Below are positions 15,289 to 24,232 of a stretch of 61,541 nt of DNA, piece by piece. The first letter of the stretch is position 1. Each line of letters starts with the position of its first letter. The notes below the pieces were generated by a model, which did no database searches, was not told where the DNA came from, and worked only from the letters and a program-made list of their open reading frames with translations. Location: positions 1 through 61,541 of the forward strand of contig CAYMJO010000001.1 of assembly GCA_964391305.1 (NCBI GenBank). The letters run 5' to 3'. This DNA comes from CAYMJO01 sp964391305 (GTDB lineage Bacteria; Patescibacteriota; CALEFQ01). The position numbers were made by a program, and so were the translations under genes.

Positions 15289-17299
15289 AGAAATATTAAA
15301 TATAATCCCCGCGACGAAAATCGCACTTGGAAGAAACCAAGTGTTTTCGTATAAATTCAAAAGCCAATGCCGACGTGGAGGGACAAAAATCAAAAGCGCC
15401 GCGGGACAATTATTCGCAATTTCTTTAGGAAATAGAAAAATTAATGGGGTTGTCCTGAATACATCCAAAAAATCTAAATTCAGAAATCTGAAAACTGTTT
15501 TAAACATCTTGGATGCAAAACCTGTTCTAACCAAAGCACAGCTAAAGCTCGCTAAATGGATCGCAGATTATTACATGACATCACTTGGTTTGGTAATCAA
15601 AATGATGTTGCCAAAACAAATAAAACAGAGATCGACATCTAGAAATAGAAAAATTTTCATAAAAAAAAGAAAACCGCCGAAGCTTTTGCCAATCCAAGAA
15701 AAGGCGGTGAAGACCATTCTAACCTCAAAAAAGCCGACGACTTTGCTTTTTGGCGTTACTGGATCTGGAAAAACAGAAGTTTATATGCGAGTGATCGACA
15801 AAATGATAAAAAACAAAAAACAAAGCATTGTTCTAGTGCCAGAAATTTCCCTGACACCACAAATAATCAAACGCTTTCAAGAAAGGTTTGGCACCGGCAA
15901 GATCGCGGTGCTTCACAGCAAAATGTCTTATGGCTCGAAATATGCCGAATGGCAAAAGATCCGCGACAAAAAAGCTATGGTCGTAATTGGTCCGCGCTCT
16001 GCAATCTTTGCCCCAGTGCGCAATTTAGGGCTCATCGCCATTGATGAAGAGCACGAAACGAGCTATAAGCAATGGGATCAACATCCGTTATATCACACGA
16101 GAGACGTCGCCGTAAAATACATAGAATTAACTAAAGCGAAGCTGATTTTGGGGAGTGCGACGCCATCTATCGAATCGTACCACAACGCAAAAAATGGAAA
16201 ATACAACCTTGCGGAATTACCTAATAGAATCCAACTTGAACAAAAAAAGTATTCAAATAAGAACATAAATATTGTACAAAATGATAAAATGCCAGAAGTC
16301 GATATCGTAGATATGCGAGACGAGCTCGCATCGGGAAACAAATCAATATTCAGCGAACGCCTGCAGGAAGAGCTTGCGAACGTACTGCGAAGAAAAGAAC
16401 AGGCTATATTATTTATCAACAGACGCGGAACATCAACATTTGTAATGTGCCGAGATTGCGGCCATGTCATGCGGTGCCAAGACTGTGAAGTCCCACTTAC
16501 ATATCATAGGCAGAATTTTACAAACCGTCTGATCTGCCATCACTGCAATTTCAAAACAGAAGTTCCTATCAATTGCCCAAAGTGTAAAAGCGCATGGATT
16601 AAATTTTTTGGAGCGGGAACTCAAAGGGTTGAGCAAGAGCTAAAAAAGCTTTTTCCCAGAGCGAGAAGGCTCCGCATGGATACTGATACAACATCAAAAA
16701 TAAATGCGCATGAAAATATCTTCAACACATTTGCAAATCATGAGGCAGATATTTTAATAGGAACCCAAATGATCGCAAAAGGCTGGGATTTGCAAAAAGT
16801 AGCAACAGTTGGTATTATTTCTGCAGACACACTCTTGAATATTCCCGATTTTCGATCCAATGAAAGGACTTTTGAGCTTCTGACACAGGTCGCCGGCAGA
16901 ACAGGAAGAGGCAAAAAAAAAGGCAGTGTGATTTTACAAACATACAATCCTGAAAATTTTATAATAAGAACCGCCGCCAAGCACGACTATAAATCTTTTT
17001 ATAAAAAAGAAATTAGAGAGCGCAAAGAGCTAAACTATCCACCATTTTCAAAAGTGATAAAACTAGCCTATTCGTCAAAAGATCCCAAAAAAGCAAGTGC
17101 AGAAGCCGAAAAGTTATCGAAGTCTTTGTTAAAAAGCAAAACAAAAGGTTGTACTATACTCGGTCCAGCACCAGCGTTTATTCCAAAAATCCGCGGTAAA
17201 TATATATGGAACATCATTTTGAAAAATTGGACCAACAAAGATTTCTTAAAAAAAATTCAGAGCTGGTCAATCGATATTGATCCCATAAACACACTATAA
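15272..17299 (+). CDS. priA: Primosomal replication restart helicase PriA
   Basis: Superfamily 2 helicase that reloads the replisome at stalled forks. Visible features: an N-terminal DNA-binding region, Walker A GVTGSGKTE near residue 165, DEEH box near 254, GSATPS, and a four-pair cysteine zinc region (CRDCGHVMRCQDC, then CHHC and CPKC, about 393-450) inserted in the helicase core, diagnostic for PriA. VAGRTGRGKKKGSV is motif VI. At 675 residues it is near the usual 700-730. It overlaps amrA by 17 bp. Confidence 0.96.
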   Translation: MEKKTEEILNIIPATKIALGRNQVFSYKFKSQCRRGGTKIKSAAGQLFAISLGNRKINGVVLNTSKKSKFRNLKTVLNILDAKPVLTKAQLKLAKWIADYYMTSLGLVIKMMLPKQIKQRSTSRNRKIFIKKRKPPKLLPIQEKAVKTILTSKKPTTLLFGVTGSGKTEVYMRVIDKMIKNKKQSIVLVPEISLTPQIIKRFQERFGTGKIAVLHSKMSYGSKYAEWQKIRDKKAMVVIGPRSAIFAPVRNLGLIAIDEEHETSYKQWDQHPLYHTRDVAVKYIELTKAKLILGSATPSIESYHNAKNGKYNLAELPNRIQLEQKKYSNKNINIVQNDKMPEVDIVDMRDELASGNKSIFSERLQEELANVLRRKEQAILFINRRGTSTFVMCRDCGHVMRCQDCEVPLTYHRQNFTNRLICHHCNFKTEVPINCPKCKSAWIKFFGAGTQRVEQELKKLFPRARRLRMDTDTTSKINAHENIFNTFANHEADILIGTQMIAKGWDLQKVATVGIISADTLLNIPDFRSNERTFELLTQVAGRTGRGKKKGSVILQTYNPENFIIRTAAKHDYKSFYKKEIRERKELNYPPFSKVIKLAYSSKDPKKASAEAEKLSKSLLKSKTKGCTILGPAPAFIPKIRGKYIWNIILKNWTNKDFLKKIQSWSIDIDPINTL

Positions 17300-17353
17300 A
17301 AAAGTCAAAAACTTTTTCAAAAATTTTCACAAACTCTTAACTTCAAACTTCTT

Positions 17354-18184
17354 ATGTCTAAATCGGATTTCAATCCGAAATTTAAGACAAAAAACCACGA
17401 GAAAATAATTCTCATAGGTTTAATATTGGTAATTATTGTTGCTTTAGTTTTGTATTTTGTCATTCCCAAAAAAGAAGAAGCGAAAAAGGAGTCTCAAAAG
17501 ATATCAACTCAAGAAGATATAATACCCATCGTAACCGCAGAAGAGATCAAAGCCAAATTGGACAACAACGCGAGGTTCATTATCTTAGATGTAAGGAAAG
17601 AAGTTGAATACATTCAAGGACACATCACGGGGGCAACGAACTTTGAAATGACCGATTTGGAAATCAAATCAAAATACTTGCTAAAAGACATAGAAATAAT
17701 TACGATGTGCGACGGGAGCGACTGCCAAAGAAGCACGGCGGCGGCGAAAGACCTAAAAGAAATGGGCTTTGGCCATGTATCAAATTTTAAAGGCGGCATG
17801 AAAGAATGGAAACAAAAAGCTTATCCGACCACGCTTGGGAACGTTTCGGAAGTAAAATATCTGGAAATTCCTAAAATTTCAGCCGAGGAGTTGAACTCAC
17901 AGATAGAAACGGGAACTGGAATCCAAATAATTGACATCAGAATGCCTCAAGATTTCGAAAAGGGACACATCCCAACGGCAAAAAATATCAATTTCAGCGA
18001 CGTGGAGGCAGAGGCAAAAAGCAACAACATAAACGTCGAAATACCGATCGTGATATACGGGAAAGAGAAAGACTTAAAAAGCGAAACGGCGGCAAAAACT
18101 CTCCTCGCCGCCGGAGCAAAGAATATCATGATTCTGAACAAAGGATTCGAGTCATGGGAAAATTCTCATCCCAAAATACGATAA
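17354..18184 (+). CDS. Membrane-anchored tandem rhodanese, second domain inactive
   Basis: Signal-anchor protein: residues 17-38 are hydrophobic (IILIGLILVIIVALVLYFVI), with two rhodanese domains outside, about 60-160 and 175-275. The first has a thiol loop, ITMCDGSDCQRST, with cysteine in the active-site position. In the second the equivalent loop is VIYGKEKDLKS, with no cysteine, so it should be catalytically dead. Each domain has the expected DVRKEVEYIQGHITGA or DIRMPQDFEKGHIPTA entry motif. Likely role is handling sulfane sulfur or thiol redox at the cell surface; unproven. A second rhodanese occurs at 33843-34667. Confidence 0.88.
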   Translation: MSKSDFNPKFKTKNHEKIILIGLILVIIVALVLYFVIPKKEEAKKESQKISTQEDIIPIVTAEEIKAKLDNNARFIILDVRKEVEYIQGHITGATNFEMTDLEIKSKYLLKDIEIITMCDGSDCQRSTAAAKDLKEMGFGHVSNFKGGMKEWKQKAYPTTLGNVSEVKYLEIPKISAEELNSQIETGTGIQIIDIRMPQDFEKGHIPTAKNINFSDVEAEAKSNNINVEIPIVIYGKEKDLKSETAAKTLLAAGAKNIMILNKGFESWENSHPKIR

Positions 18185-18275
18185 AGGTAAAACCCCCCAA
18201 ATAAATTCGTGGGCATATCCAAATAACCATTTTTCATCTTTAGCCATTTTTTTTAAAAAAAACAAATTTAATAAA

Positions 18276-18695
18276 ATGTTAATGTTAATAAGAAATCCCA
18301 AATTTTTTTACATTTTTTTAACAATTTCAGCCCTTTTTTTATTTACGGGATGTCAGCTTCTTAGACCCATGATTTCGGATATGAAAATCGGAACAGAGGT
18401 AGATGAAGAAACGATGGAAATTACGAAAAAAGCCGATACGTTCAGCGGCAAAACAGATACAATATACGCTTCTATTCTTTTGAAAAATGCTCCGGAGAAT
18501 ACGGAGCTTGAGGCTACATGGACGCGGGAAGGAAGAGAAATTTCGGAGAAAAGCACAATATCGACTTCTGGAACACGCTATATCGCATTCAACATGCAAA
18601 AGCCATCAGAAAATTTCCGAAGCGGAAAATACGCTGTGAAGATAAAAATAAAAGGCACCGACAAAGAGCTGTCAAAAGAGTTTGAGATAAAATAA
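18276..18695 (+). CDS. Small lipoprotein, unknown function
   Basis: Residues 8-26 form a signal peptide ending in the lipobox LFTGC (Cys near residue 26), so it should be lipidated by the Lgt encoded at 34769. The mature part, about 110 residues, has an alternating strand pattern (TIYASILLKNAPENTELEAT, YAVKIKIKGTDKELSKEFEI) typical of a single Ig-like beta domain. No enzymatic motif is seen. A second in-frame ATG lies two codons in. A terminator hairpin (18721-18742) follows. Confidence 0.75.
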   Translation: MLMLIRNPKFFYIFLTISALFLFTGCQLLRPMISDMKIGTEVDEETMEITKKADTFSGKTDTIYASILLKNAPENTELEATWTREGREISEKSTISTSGTRYIAFNMQKPSENFRSGKYAVKIKIKGTDKELSKEFEIK

Positions 18696-18720
18696 AAAGC
18701 ATGGCTGAATTTCAACAAAA

Positions 18721-18742
18721 AAGAGCGTTCAAGCTCTTTTTA
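18721..18742 (+). terminator. Rho-independent terminator
   Basis: AAGAGC (18721-18726), loop GTTCAA, GCTCTT (18733-18738) and a T-run. It closes the plus-strand gene group that ends with the lipoprotein gene. The A-run on its left side could let it act for the converging minus-strand flavodoxin gene too. Confidence 0.7.
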
Positions 18743-18822
18743 ATTTCTCCATAATATGAAAATTTCCATAAAATCTTCGTCTATTTCTACTTCTACAAAC
18801 CGCGCACGCGGCAAAAATAAAT

Positions 18823-19416
18823 TTATTTAATGAAAGGTTTTTCTCTCCAATCTAATTTTTTCAAAGCATCCGCAACCTCCACAAGCTTCTTGCCAATGAG
18901 CCCGACTGTCTCGGGAACCCAATTTTTTCCGTTCTCCGTTCCCGGAGAATATATAGTGTACGGCAAAAGCACAAAGCCCATATGGTTCAAGGCGCTGGCC
19001 ATACTCATCAAAGCTTGCATTGCTCCATCATCTTCTTTTGCGACCGCAAGCGCGGCAACTTTACCTTGATACATAAAATCGTTGCCTTCCGCGCAGGTCA
19101 TTCTGTCAATAAAATCTTTCATCATGCCGGACATGTTGAACCAATACACCGGACTTCCAAGCACAATGGCATCAGCCCGCTCAAGCAACGGATATATCCT
19201 CTGCATGTCGTCCTTGGTACTGCATGGATAAACACAACTTTTTGGATCAACACTGTAACAGCCCTTGCAATGTTTTATATCATAATCTGTCAAATGCAAT
19301 ACCTGCGTTTCTCCGCCAGCTTTTTCGGATGCAAAAAGAATGTCTTTCAAAAGATTGGCGGTCTTCCCCTCTTTATGCGAAGAACCGTTTACGCCTAAAA
19401 TAAATACTTTTCCCAT
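18823..19416 (-). CDS. Flavodoxin-like NAD(P)H-dependent FMN reductase family protein
   Basis: Flavodoxin-fold protein of the iron-sulfur flavoprotein/NADPH-dependent FMN reductase group. The N-terminus MGKVFILGVNGSSHKEGKT is the FMN-phosphate loop; LGSPVYWFNMSGMMKDFIDR is the second flavin loop. The stretch CKGCYSVDPKSCVYPC contains four cysteines and resembles the compact cluster motif of iron-sulfur flavoproteins. I start at ATG 19416; the ORF extends to a GTG at 19446 but the first strand starts at the ATG. It is the last gene of the hydrogenase delta-alpha-hypA run and may take electrons from that system; this is inferred from position. Confidence 0.88.
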   Translation of the reverse strand: MGKVFILGVNGSSHKEGKTANLLKDILFASEKAGGETQVLHLTDYDIKHCKGCYSVDPKSCVYPCSTKDDMQRIYPLLERADAIVLGSPVYWFNMSGMMKDFIDRMTCAEGNDFMYQGKVAALAVAKEDDGAMQALMSMASALNHMGFVLLPYTIYSPGTENGKNWVPETVGLIGKKLVEVADALKKLDWREKPFIK

Positions 19417-19454
19417 AAATTCAAATCTATTAAAAATCAAAATCACTTTATAGA

Positions 19455-19709
19455 CTAATTCGCCTCAATTTCAATCAGCCTCAAAAAATCGCTATTGCTT
19501 TTCTTAATCACAACCTCCGCATTATCCGCAATCGTTCCCTTTGCCAAGTCTATAATATTCTCTCTTAAATTTTTTGCAGAAATTAATTCGCCATGTTCAA
19601 TAATATCACCTAGCTCGACGAAAATTTTGGAAATCTTTGTAAGCTTCCGCCTCCGCGCCTCTTCAATGGCTTTTTTTAGTATTTGGTTTGCCGCGTGAAT
19701 GTCATGCAT
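19455..19709 (-). CDS. hypA: HypA-like nickel chaperone lacking its zinc finger
   Basis: HypA delivers nickel to [NiFe] hydrogenase precursors. The start MHDIHAANQILKKAIEEA keeps Met1-His2, the nickel-binding N-terminus, and IFVELGDI, ENIIDLAKGTIADNAEVVIK match the HypA core. After that strand, normal HypA has a CxxC...CxxC zinc domain of 30-40 residues before the last strand; here VVIKKSNSDFLRLIEIEAN joins the two strands directly, with no cysteine in the 84-residue protein. The ATG at 19709 puts it 20 bp after the alpha subunit gene, clearly in its operon. Whether it still works in nickel delivery is open. Confidence 0.8.
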   Translation of the reverse strand: MHDIHAANQILKKAIEEARRRKLTKISKIFVELGDIIEHGELISAKNLRENIIDLAKGTIADNAEVVIKKSNSDFLRLIEIEAN

Positions 19710-19729
19710 AAAATTTCTATCGGAGCTCT

Positions 19730-20986
19730 TTAATGCGTCGCACAGCTTATGCACGGATCATATGCCCGAATGAGCTTGCGGATTTCTTTCTTCTGCAAAG
19801 AAAGTTTCTTATCCTTCAACATTGGAAGATACGCGTTGAGATCCTGTTCCATATGAAAAAGAAACTGCGCGGTCGGCGTGATAATATTGCAATCGGCAAC
19901 TTTGCCATCGGAGCCTATCTCATAATAATGATAAAGCGTTCCCCGAGGAGCCTCCATCGCGCCAACGCCCTTGCCGGGCTTGATATCGACCTCAACAAAC
20001 GGAACATTGGACTTAGCATTCGTAAATTCCCTTGCTAGGCTTTGGAATTCTTCGATAAAATGAATTATTTCTATCGCCTGTGCGACAACATTGTGAAAAG
20101 GATTATAGTCAGGCAAATCTATGACAGACTTGTCAAGAAACTTCCGCGCCGTATCATTTAACTCTTTAGAATTCACGTTAATCCGAGCGAGCGCGCCGAC
20201 CAGATAGGGCTTGCCTTTACGAGTCGCGCTCTTAACAAGATCATACGGCTTCTGTATTTCAGAAATACTATTCACAAATTTTTTGACGGGAACGGCAGTG
20301 CCACTTGTCGAGGCGATACTGCCGCTATATACCGCATATTCGCCCTTGTGTTTTAACGCGATATACTCCGTCTCGCGTTTGAACTTTGGAAAAGCAAGCT
20401 TATTGAACATATCTGAGAGATCCAAGACAATTGACATCAACTTATTTCCTTCTCTCGCAAGCTTGAGAACGGCATCTTTTGACGGATACTTGGTAAATCC
20501 GCCAACTTTTGGAGACACAGGATGGACCGATCTTCCGCCTATCAGAGAAATAATCATGTTGCCAAAATCACGAAGCTTGATAATATCTTTGGAACGGTTC
20601 GGATAATCCTCTACCATCTTCAAGTCATCCCTATAATCCAAAAAATCCGGCAGTGAGAGAAAATAAAGATGCAGAGTGTGGCTTTGGATCATCTGTCCTG
20701 CCATTATCATTTTGCGCAAAAGCACGGTCTCGTCTGACACATCAACGCCCATGGCGTTTTCCACGGCTTTTATGGCATCTAAACAATGCACCACGGGACA
20801 TACCCCGCAGATTCTTTGCGCAATCTCGCCAACTTCAAAATACCGGCGGCCCGAAAGAATCCCTTCAAACAAACGCGCCCCTTCGAGCGTCTGAAGCTGG
20901 GCCTTCTTTATATCGCCTTTTACAATATCAGACACAAAGCCGATATGGCCTTCTGTTCTCGCGATGTGATCGATTTTTATACGCAT
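19730..20986 (-). CDS. [NiFe] hydrogenase large (alpha) subunit, group 3b type
   Basis: Catalytic subunit carrying the NiFe(CN)2CO centre. L1 motif RICGVCPVVH gives nickel ligands C60 and C63 and H67; L2 is DPCISCATH with C412 and C415. RTEGH (10-14) is the conserved N-terminal block. The protein ends exactly at the His of L2, so there is no C-terminal extension for a maturation protease to remove. With delta (21012), gamma (29560) and beta (30430) it makes a cytosolic NAD(P)-linked group 3b enzyme, as in Pyrococcus sulfhydrogenase. Subtype is inferred from the partner subunits. Confidence 0.93.
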   Translation of the reverse strand: MRIKIDHIARTEGHIGFVSDIVKGDIKKAQLQTLEGARLFEGILSGRRYFEVGEIAQRICGVCPVVHCLDAIKAVENAMGVDVSDETVLLRKMIMAGQMIQSHTLHLYFLSLPDFLDYRDDLKMVEDYPNRSKDIIKLRDFGNMIISLIGGRSVHPVSPKVGGFTKYPSKDAVLKLAREGNKLMSIVLDLSDMFNKLAFPKFKRETEYIALKHKGEYAVYSGSIASTSGTAVPVKKFVNSISEIQKPYDLVKSATRKGKPYLVGALARINVNSKELNDTARKFLDKSVIDLPDYNPFHNVVAQAIEIIHFIEEFQSLAREFTNAKSNVPFVEVDIKPGKGVGAMEAPRGTLYHYYEIGSDGKVADCNIITPTAQFLFHMEQDLNAYLPMLKDKKLSLQKKEIRKLIRAYDPCISCATH

Positions 20987-21011
20987 AAGTTTTAAAAACC
21001 AGCATTGCGCG

Positions 21012-21809
21012 CTATTCGTTTTTAGGCTTTACTTTCTTCAATGCCGTAATCTTATCAAAATTCCCGTATCTCTCAAAAAGCATCTTCTTATCTTCAGCAA
21101 GCATAATCCCGTCAATCAATTTTTCAAACGACGCAAAGTCCGCATCTTCGAGAACTCCCCTGCATCCGTCGCAAGGATAGCCAATTGTCGGACAAACGGC
21201 ATCGCATCCCGCAATGGAAATCGGTCCCATGCAGGGCATTGCTTTTCTTTTTGTTTTCTCATTTGGCTGAAGAAGACATTCATTTTCCTTGATCTGGCAT
21301 TCGTAGCAAACCGGACGCTTGGGAATCACAGGAATACGTCCCTCTTTCAGAGAATACAAAAGCCTGATCACTTCCCTGCCGTCAATCGGACATCCCGGAA
21401 TCTCAAAATCAACTTTGACATACGCGGCAAGCGGCTTCACCTCAAAATTTTCAACTCCGCTGACTTCTTTATAAACCTTCGCGACAGCCTTATCTTTATC
21501 TATGTAATTCTTCAACTCTGGAATTCCGCCAATAACCGCGCACGCTCCCATAGCAACCAAAATTTTGGATTGTTTTCTAATTTTTTTAAGCTTCTTTATA
21601 TTTTCCAAAGTCAAAACAGATCCTTCAACCAAAGCAACATCGTAGTGATCTTTCTCTGGAGCCTCTTCAACCAATCGAAATTGACCGAGATTCACTTCCT
21701 CAAGTAATTCAAAAAGCTTTTCCCCTTGATCAATGATTGGAAACTCACAGCCTTCATCCGATGAGAGGCCAAATATTCCGACAATCGGTTTTTTGACATT
21801 ATTCTTCAT
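21012..21809 (-). CDS. [NiFe] hydrogenase small (delta) subunit, Asp in proximal cluster motif
   Basis: Electron-transfer subunit with three predicted Fe-S clusters. Proximal cluster region: GLSSDEGCEF, MGACAVIGG and IPGCPIDGRE. In the usual first motif (SCxGC) the first cysteine is replaced by aspartate (D18), leaving C21, C90 and C140. Distal cysteines lie in CYECQIKENEC and in the run from AMPCMGP to YPCDGC. Start at ATG 21809; the ORF opens at a TTG five codons earlier. It lies 25 bp before the alpha gene. A 3Cys-1Asp proximal cluster is known from the actinobacterial-type hydrogenase of Ralstonia eutropha. Confidence 0.92.
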   Translation of the reverse strand: MKNNVKKPIVGIFGLSSDEGCEFPIIDQGEKLFELLEEVNLGQFRLVEEAPEKDHYDVALVEGSVLTLENIKKLKKIRKQSKILVAMGACAVIGGIPELKNYIDKDKAVAKVYKEVSGVENFEVKPLAAYVKVDFEIPGCPIDGREVIRLLYSLKEGRIPVIPKRPVCYECQIKENECLLQPNEKTKRKAMPCMGPISIAGCDAVCPTIGYPCDGCRGVLEDADFASFEKLIDGIMLAEDKKMLFERYGNFDKITALKKVKPKNE

Positions 21810-21933
21810 TTTTACAACGATCAAATTTTTAGAACAATCCGCAACACGACTCGAATTTCGTACTTCGGATTTATTCTAATCCACATATGTATATGTTATA
21901 ATTTATTATCAATTTAATCAATGTTTATCGCAA

Positions 21934-24132
21934 ATGTATAAAATAAAGCTAAAAGGAATCGTCCAAGGAGTCGGAATGAGGCCATTTTTGTTTAGATACT
22001 GCCAAAAAATGGGCTTAAAAGGATTTGTAAAAAACACTGGAAATGGCGTTGATTTGATAGTTAATCGAAAAATTTCCTTGAAAAATTTGTTTAAAAATCT
22101 TCCTCCACTCGCAAAAATAGAAGATTTTTCCATAAAAAAAATAAAAAACAAAAGTTTCAAAAACTTTAAAATTTTAAAAAGCAAAAAAGAATTCGGCAAA
22201 GCAAATATTCCAGCAGATATTTCCATCTGTAAAAATTGTTCGAAAGAAATTTTTGATAAAAAAGATAGAAGGCACAAATATTTTTTCACAACGTGCACGG
22301 ATTGCGGTCCACGTTTTAGCATGGTAAAACAAACCCCGTATGACAGAAAAAACACAGCAATGGCAGAATTTGAGATGTGTGATGAGTGCAAAAAAGAATA
22401 TGAAGATCCGATGAACAGGAGATTTCACGCGGAGACGATCGCATGTCCAAGTTGCGGACCAAAGCTGGTTTTTTATAAAAACAAAAAGCTGATTAAAACT
22501 TCCGATCCAATTGAAGCTTGTATAAATTTTTTGAAAAAAAATAAAACCGTTGCGATAAAAGGCATTGGAGGATTCCACTTGGCATGCAATCTCAAAAAGA
22601 CAACCTTGGCAAAATTGCGGGCATTGACCAATCGCCCGATGAAGCCATTCGCGATCATGGTGAAAAATTTGAAGGAAGCAAGAAAGCTCTGTAAAATTAA
22701 TGCAAAAGAGAAAAAACTTCTCGAAAGTACAGCAAAGCCAATCGTAGTTTTGAGAAAGCAAGATCGAAACAAATTGAATCATGTATCAAATCTGAATTCG
22801 CTTGGAATTATGCTACCGTATACTCCACTGCATCATCTTCTTTTTGAAAAAATCAACGGGCCTCTAGTTATGACTTCTGCAAACATGCCCGATGAGCCAT
22901 TGACAACGAAGCGCGAAGAGCAATTTGTCGAGCATGTTTTGGATTACAATAGAAAAATCGTGAATGCGATAGATGATTCCGTCGTTAAAGTCATCGCGAA
23001 CAAAGTTTTTTTTATCAGAAGAGCTCGGGGATATGTCCCAAATACAATTTTTATTTTTTCAAAAAAATCCTCATCTTCAATCGCTTTCGGCGCGGAGATG
23101 AATTCAACGATCGCATTGAGAAATCGAAATAAAGTCATTATGTCACAACATCTGGGAGATACTTCTGATAAGAAAGCTTTTCAAAATTTTAAAAAAGCAA
23201 TGAACTCTCTTTCAGATTTTTACAAAATAAAGCCGAAAGAAGCCATAATAGACTTGCATCCAAGCTATAACACATCGAAGTTCGGAAAAATTTTTGCGAA
23301 GAAAAATAATTTTATTTTAAGAAAAGTCCAGCATCATGTCGCGCACATAATGTCCGTCGCGGCAGAACATGACTTAAAAAATCTCATAGGAATCGCGGCG
23401 GATGGAACGGGATATGGACCGGACGGCAAAATCTGGGGAGGAGAAATTTTTGAAATAATCAATGGAATGGCAGAAAGAATCGCATCTCTCGAAGAGCATA
23501 CGATGATTGGAAACGACCTCGCGGTGAGAGATCCCCAAAGAATGCTCCTTGGGATTCTTGGGAAATTTTTGAAGAAAGAAGAATTGGAGAAAATCTCGGC
23601 AAAGTTTTTTACAAAAAAAGAGTTCAGGCTTCTCTACTCTCAATACAAACAAAACTTTAACTGCACAAAGACAACGAGTACTGGACGAATCCTCGACACT
23701 GTATCCGCGCTTCTTGGCTTTTGCACGAAGCGAACTTACGATGGCGAGCCCGCGGTAACTTTGGAAGCAAATTCGACGAAGTCCTATGAGCTTGAGCCTC
23801 TCATCGTGAGATCGACTTACGGAGATTCCCGAAAATATGTCTTGAGCACGAGCCAGCTATTTCGTTTTCTCTTGAAAAATTTGGACAAAGACAAAAGAAG
23901 GCTCGCGGCGACAGCACAGCTTTATCTAGCAAAGGGCTTTTACAAAATGGCAAAAAAAATAGATCCGAAACTGCCAATTGTCTTCTCGGGCGGAGTCGCG
24001 TATAACAGAATCATCAGCGAATATCTGATAACTAAAAAAATTCTCACAAATAAAAAAATCCCTGCAGGAGACGGCGGAATAAGTTTTGGACAAACCATCG
24101 CTGGAGAACAGGCGCAAGCCTGTTTGTTTTAA
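21934..24132 (+). CDS. hypF: Carbamoyltransferase HypF
   Basis: Uses carbamoyl phosphate and ATP to carbamoylate the C-terminal cysteine of HypE, the first step in making the CN ligands of the NiFe site. Domains in order: acylphosphatase (1-88, VQGVGMRPFLFRYCQKMG), two zinc fingers (CKNCSKEIF...CTDCGP and CDECKKEYE...CPSCGP, 96-178), a YrdC-like domain (about 190-370) and a Kae1-like domain (HHVAHIMSVAAEH near 471). 732 residues is full length. The last residues (EQAQACLF) and stop run into a hairpin repeat. It is transcribed against hypE and away from the delta subunit gene. Confidence 0.97.
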   Translation: MYKIKLKGIVQGVGMRPFLFRYCQKMGLKGFVKNTGNGVDLIVNRKISLKNLFKNLPPLAKIEDFSIKKIKNKSFKNFKILKSKKEFGKANIPADISICKNCSKEIFDKKDRRHKYFFTTCTDCGPRFSMVKQTPYDRKNTAMAEFEMCDECKKEYEDPMNRRFHAETIACPSCGPKLVFYKNKKLIKTSDPIEACINFLKKNKTVAIKGIGGFHLACNLKKTTLAKLRALTNRPMKPFAIMVKNLKEARKLCKINAKEKKLLESTAKPIVVLRKQDRNKLNHVSNLNSLGIMLPYTPLHHLLFEKINGPLVMTSANMPDEPLTTKREEQFVEHVLDYNRKIVNAIDDSVVKVIANKVFFIRRARGYVPNTIFIFSKKSSSSIAFGAEMNSTIALRNRNKVIMSQHLGDTSDKKAFQNFKKAMNSLSDFYKIKPKEAIIDLHPSYNTSKFGKIFAKKNNFILRKVQHHVAHIMSVAAEHDLKNLIGIAADGTGYGPDGKIWGGEIFEIINGMAERIASLEEHTMIGNDLAVRDPQRMLLGILGKFLKKEELEKISAKFFTKKEFRLLYSQYKQNFNCTKTTSTGRILDTVSALLGFCTKRTYDGEPAVTLEANSTKSYELEPLIVRSTYGDSRKYVLSTSQLFRFLLKNLDKDKRRLAATAQLYLAKGFYKMAKKIDPKLPIVFSGGVAYNRIISEYLITKKILTNKKIPAGDGGISFGQTIAGEQAQACLF
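24108..24130 (+). terminator. Terminator of hypF
   Basis: ACAGGC-GCAA-GCCTGT (24108-24123) with a tetraloop is followed by TTGTTTT. The hairpin overlaps the last hypF codons, and the stop codon lies within the T-run. Confidence 0.75.
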
Positions 24133-24216
24133 TTACAAGCTCACTGGAGAACAAACAGCCTGCCCCGCGCCATGGCGGGGNNNNNNNNNNNNNAAGCCTG
24201 TCTATTTTAATGCCTA

Positions 24217-24232
24217 GCAGGCTTGCGCCTGC
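24217..24232 (-). terminator. Hairpin after hypE, possible terminator
   Basis: GCAGGC-TTGC-GCCTGC is a strong 6-bp stem 31 bases after the hypE stop. It is the inverted partner of the hypF hairpin. The downstream U-run on this strand is poor, so termination is less certain. Confidence 0.45.
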
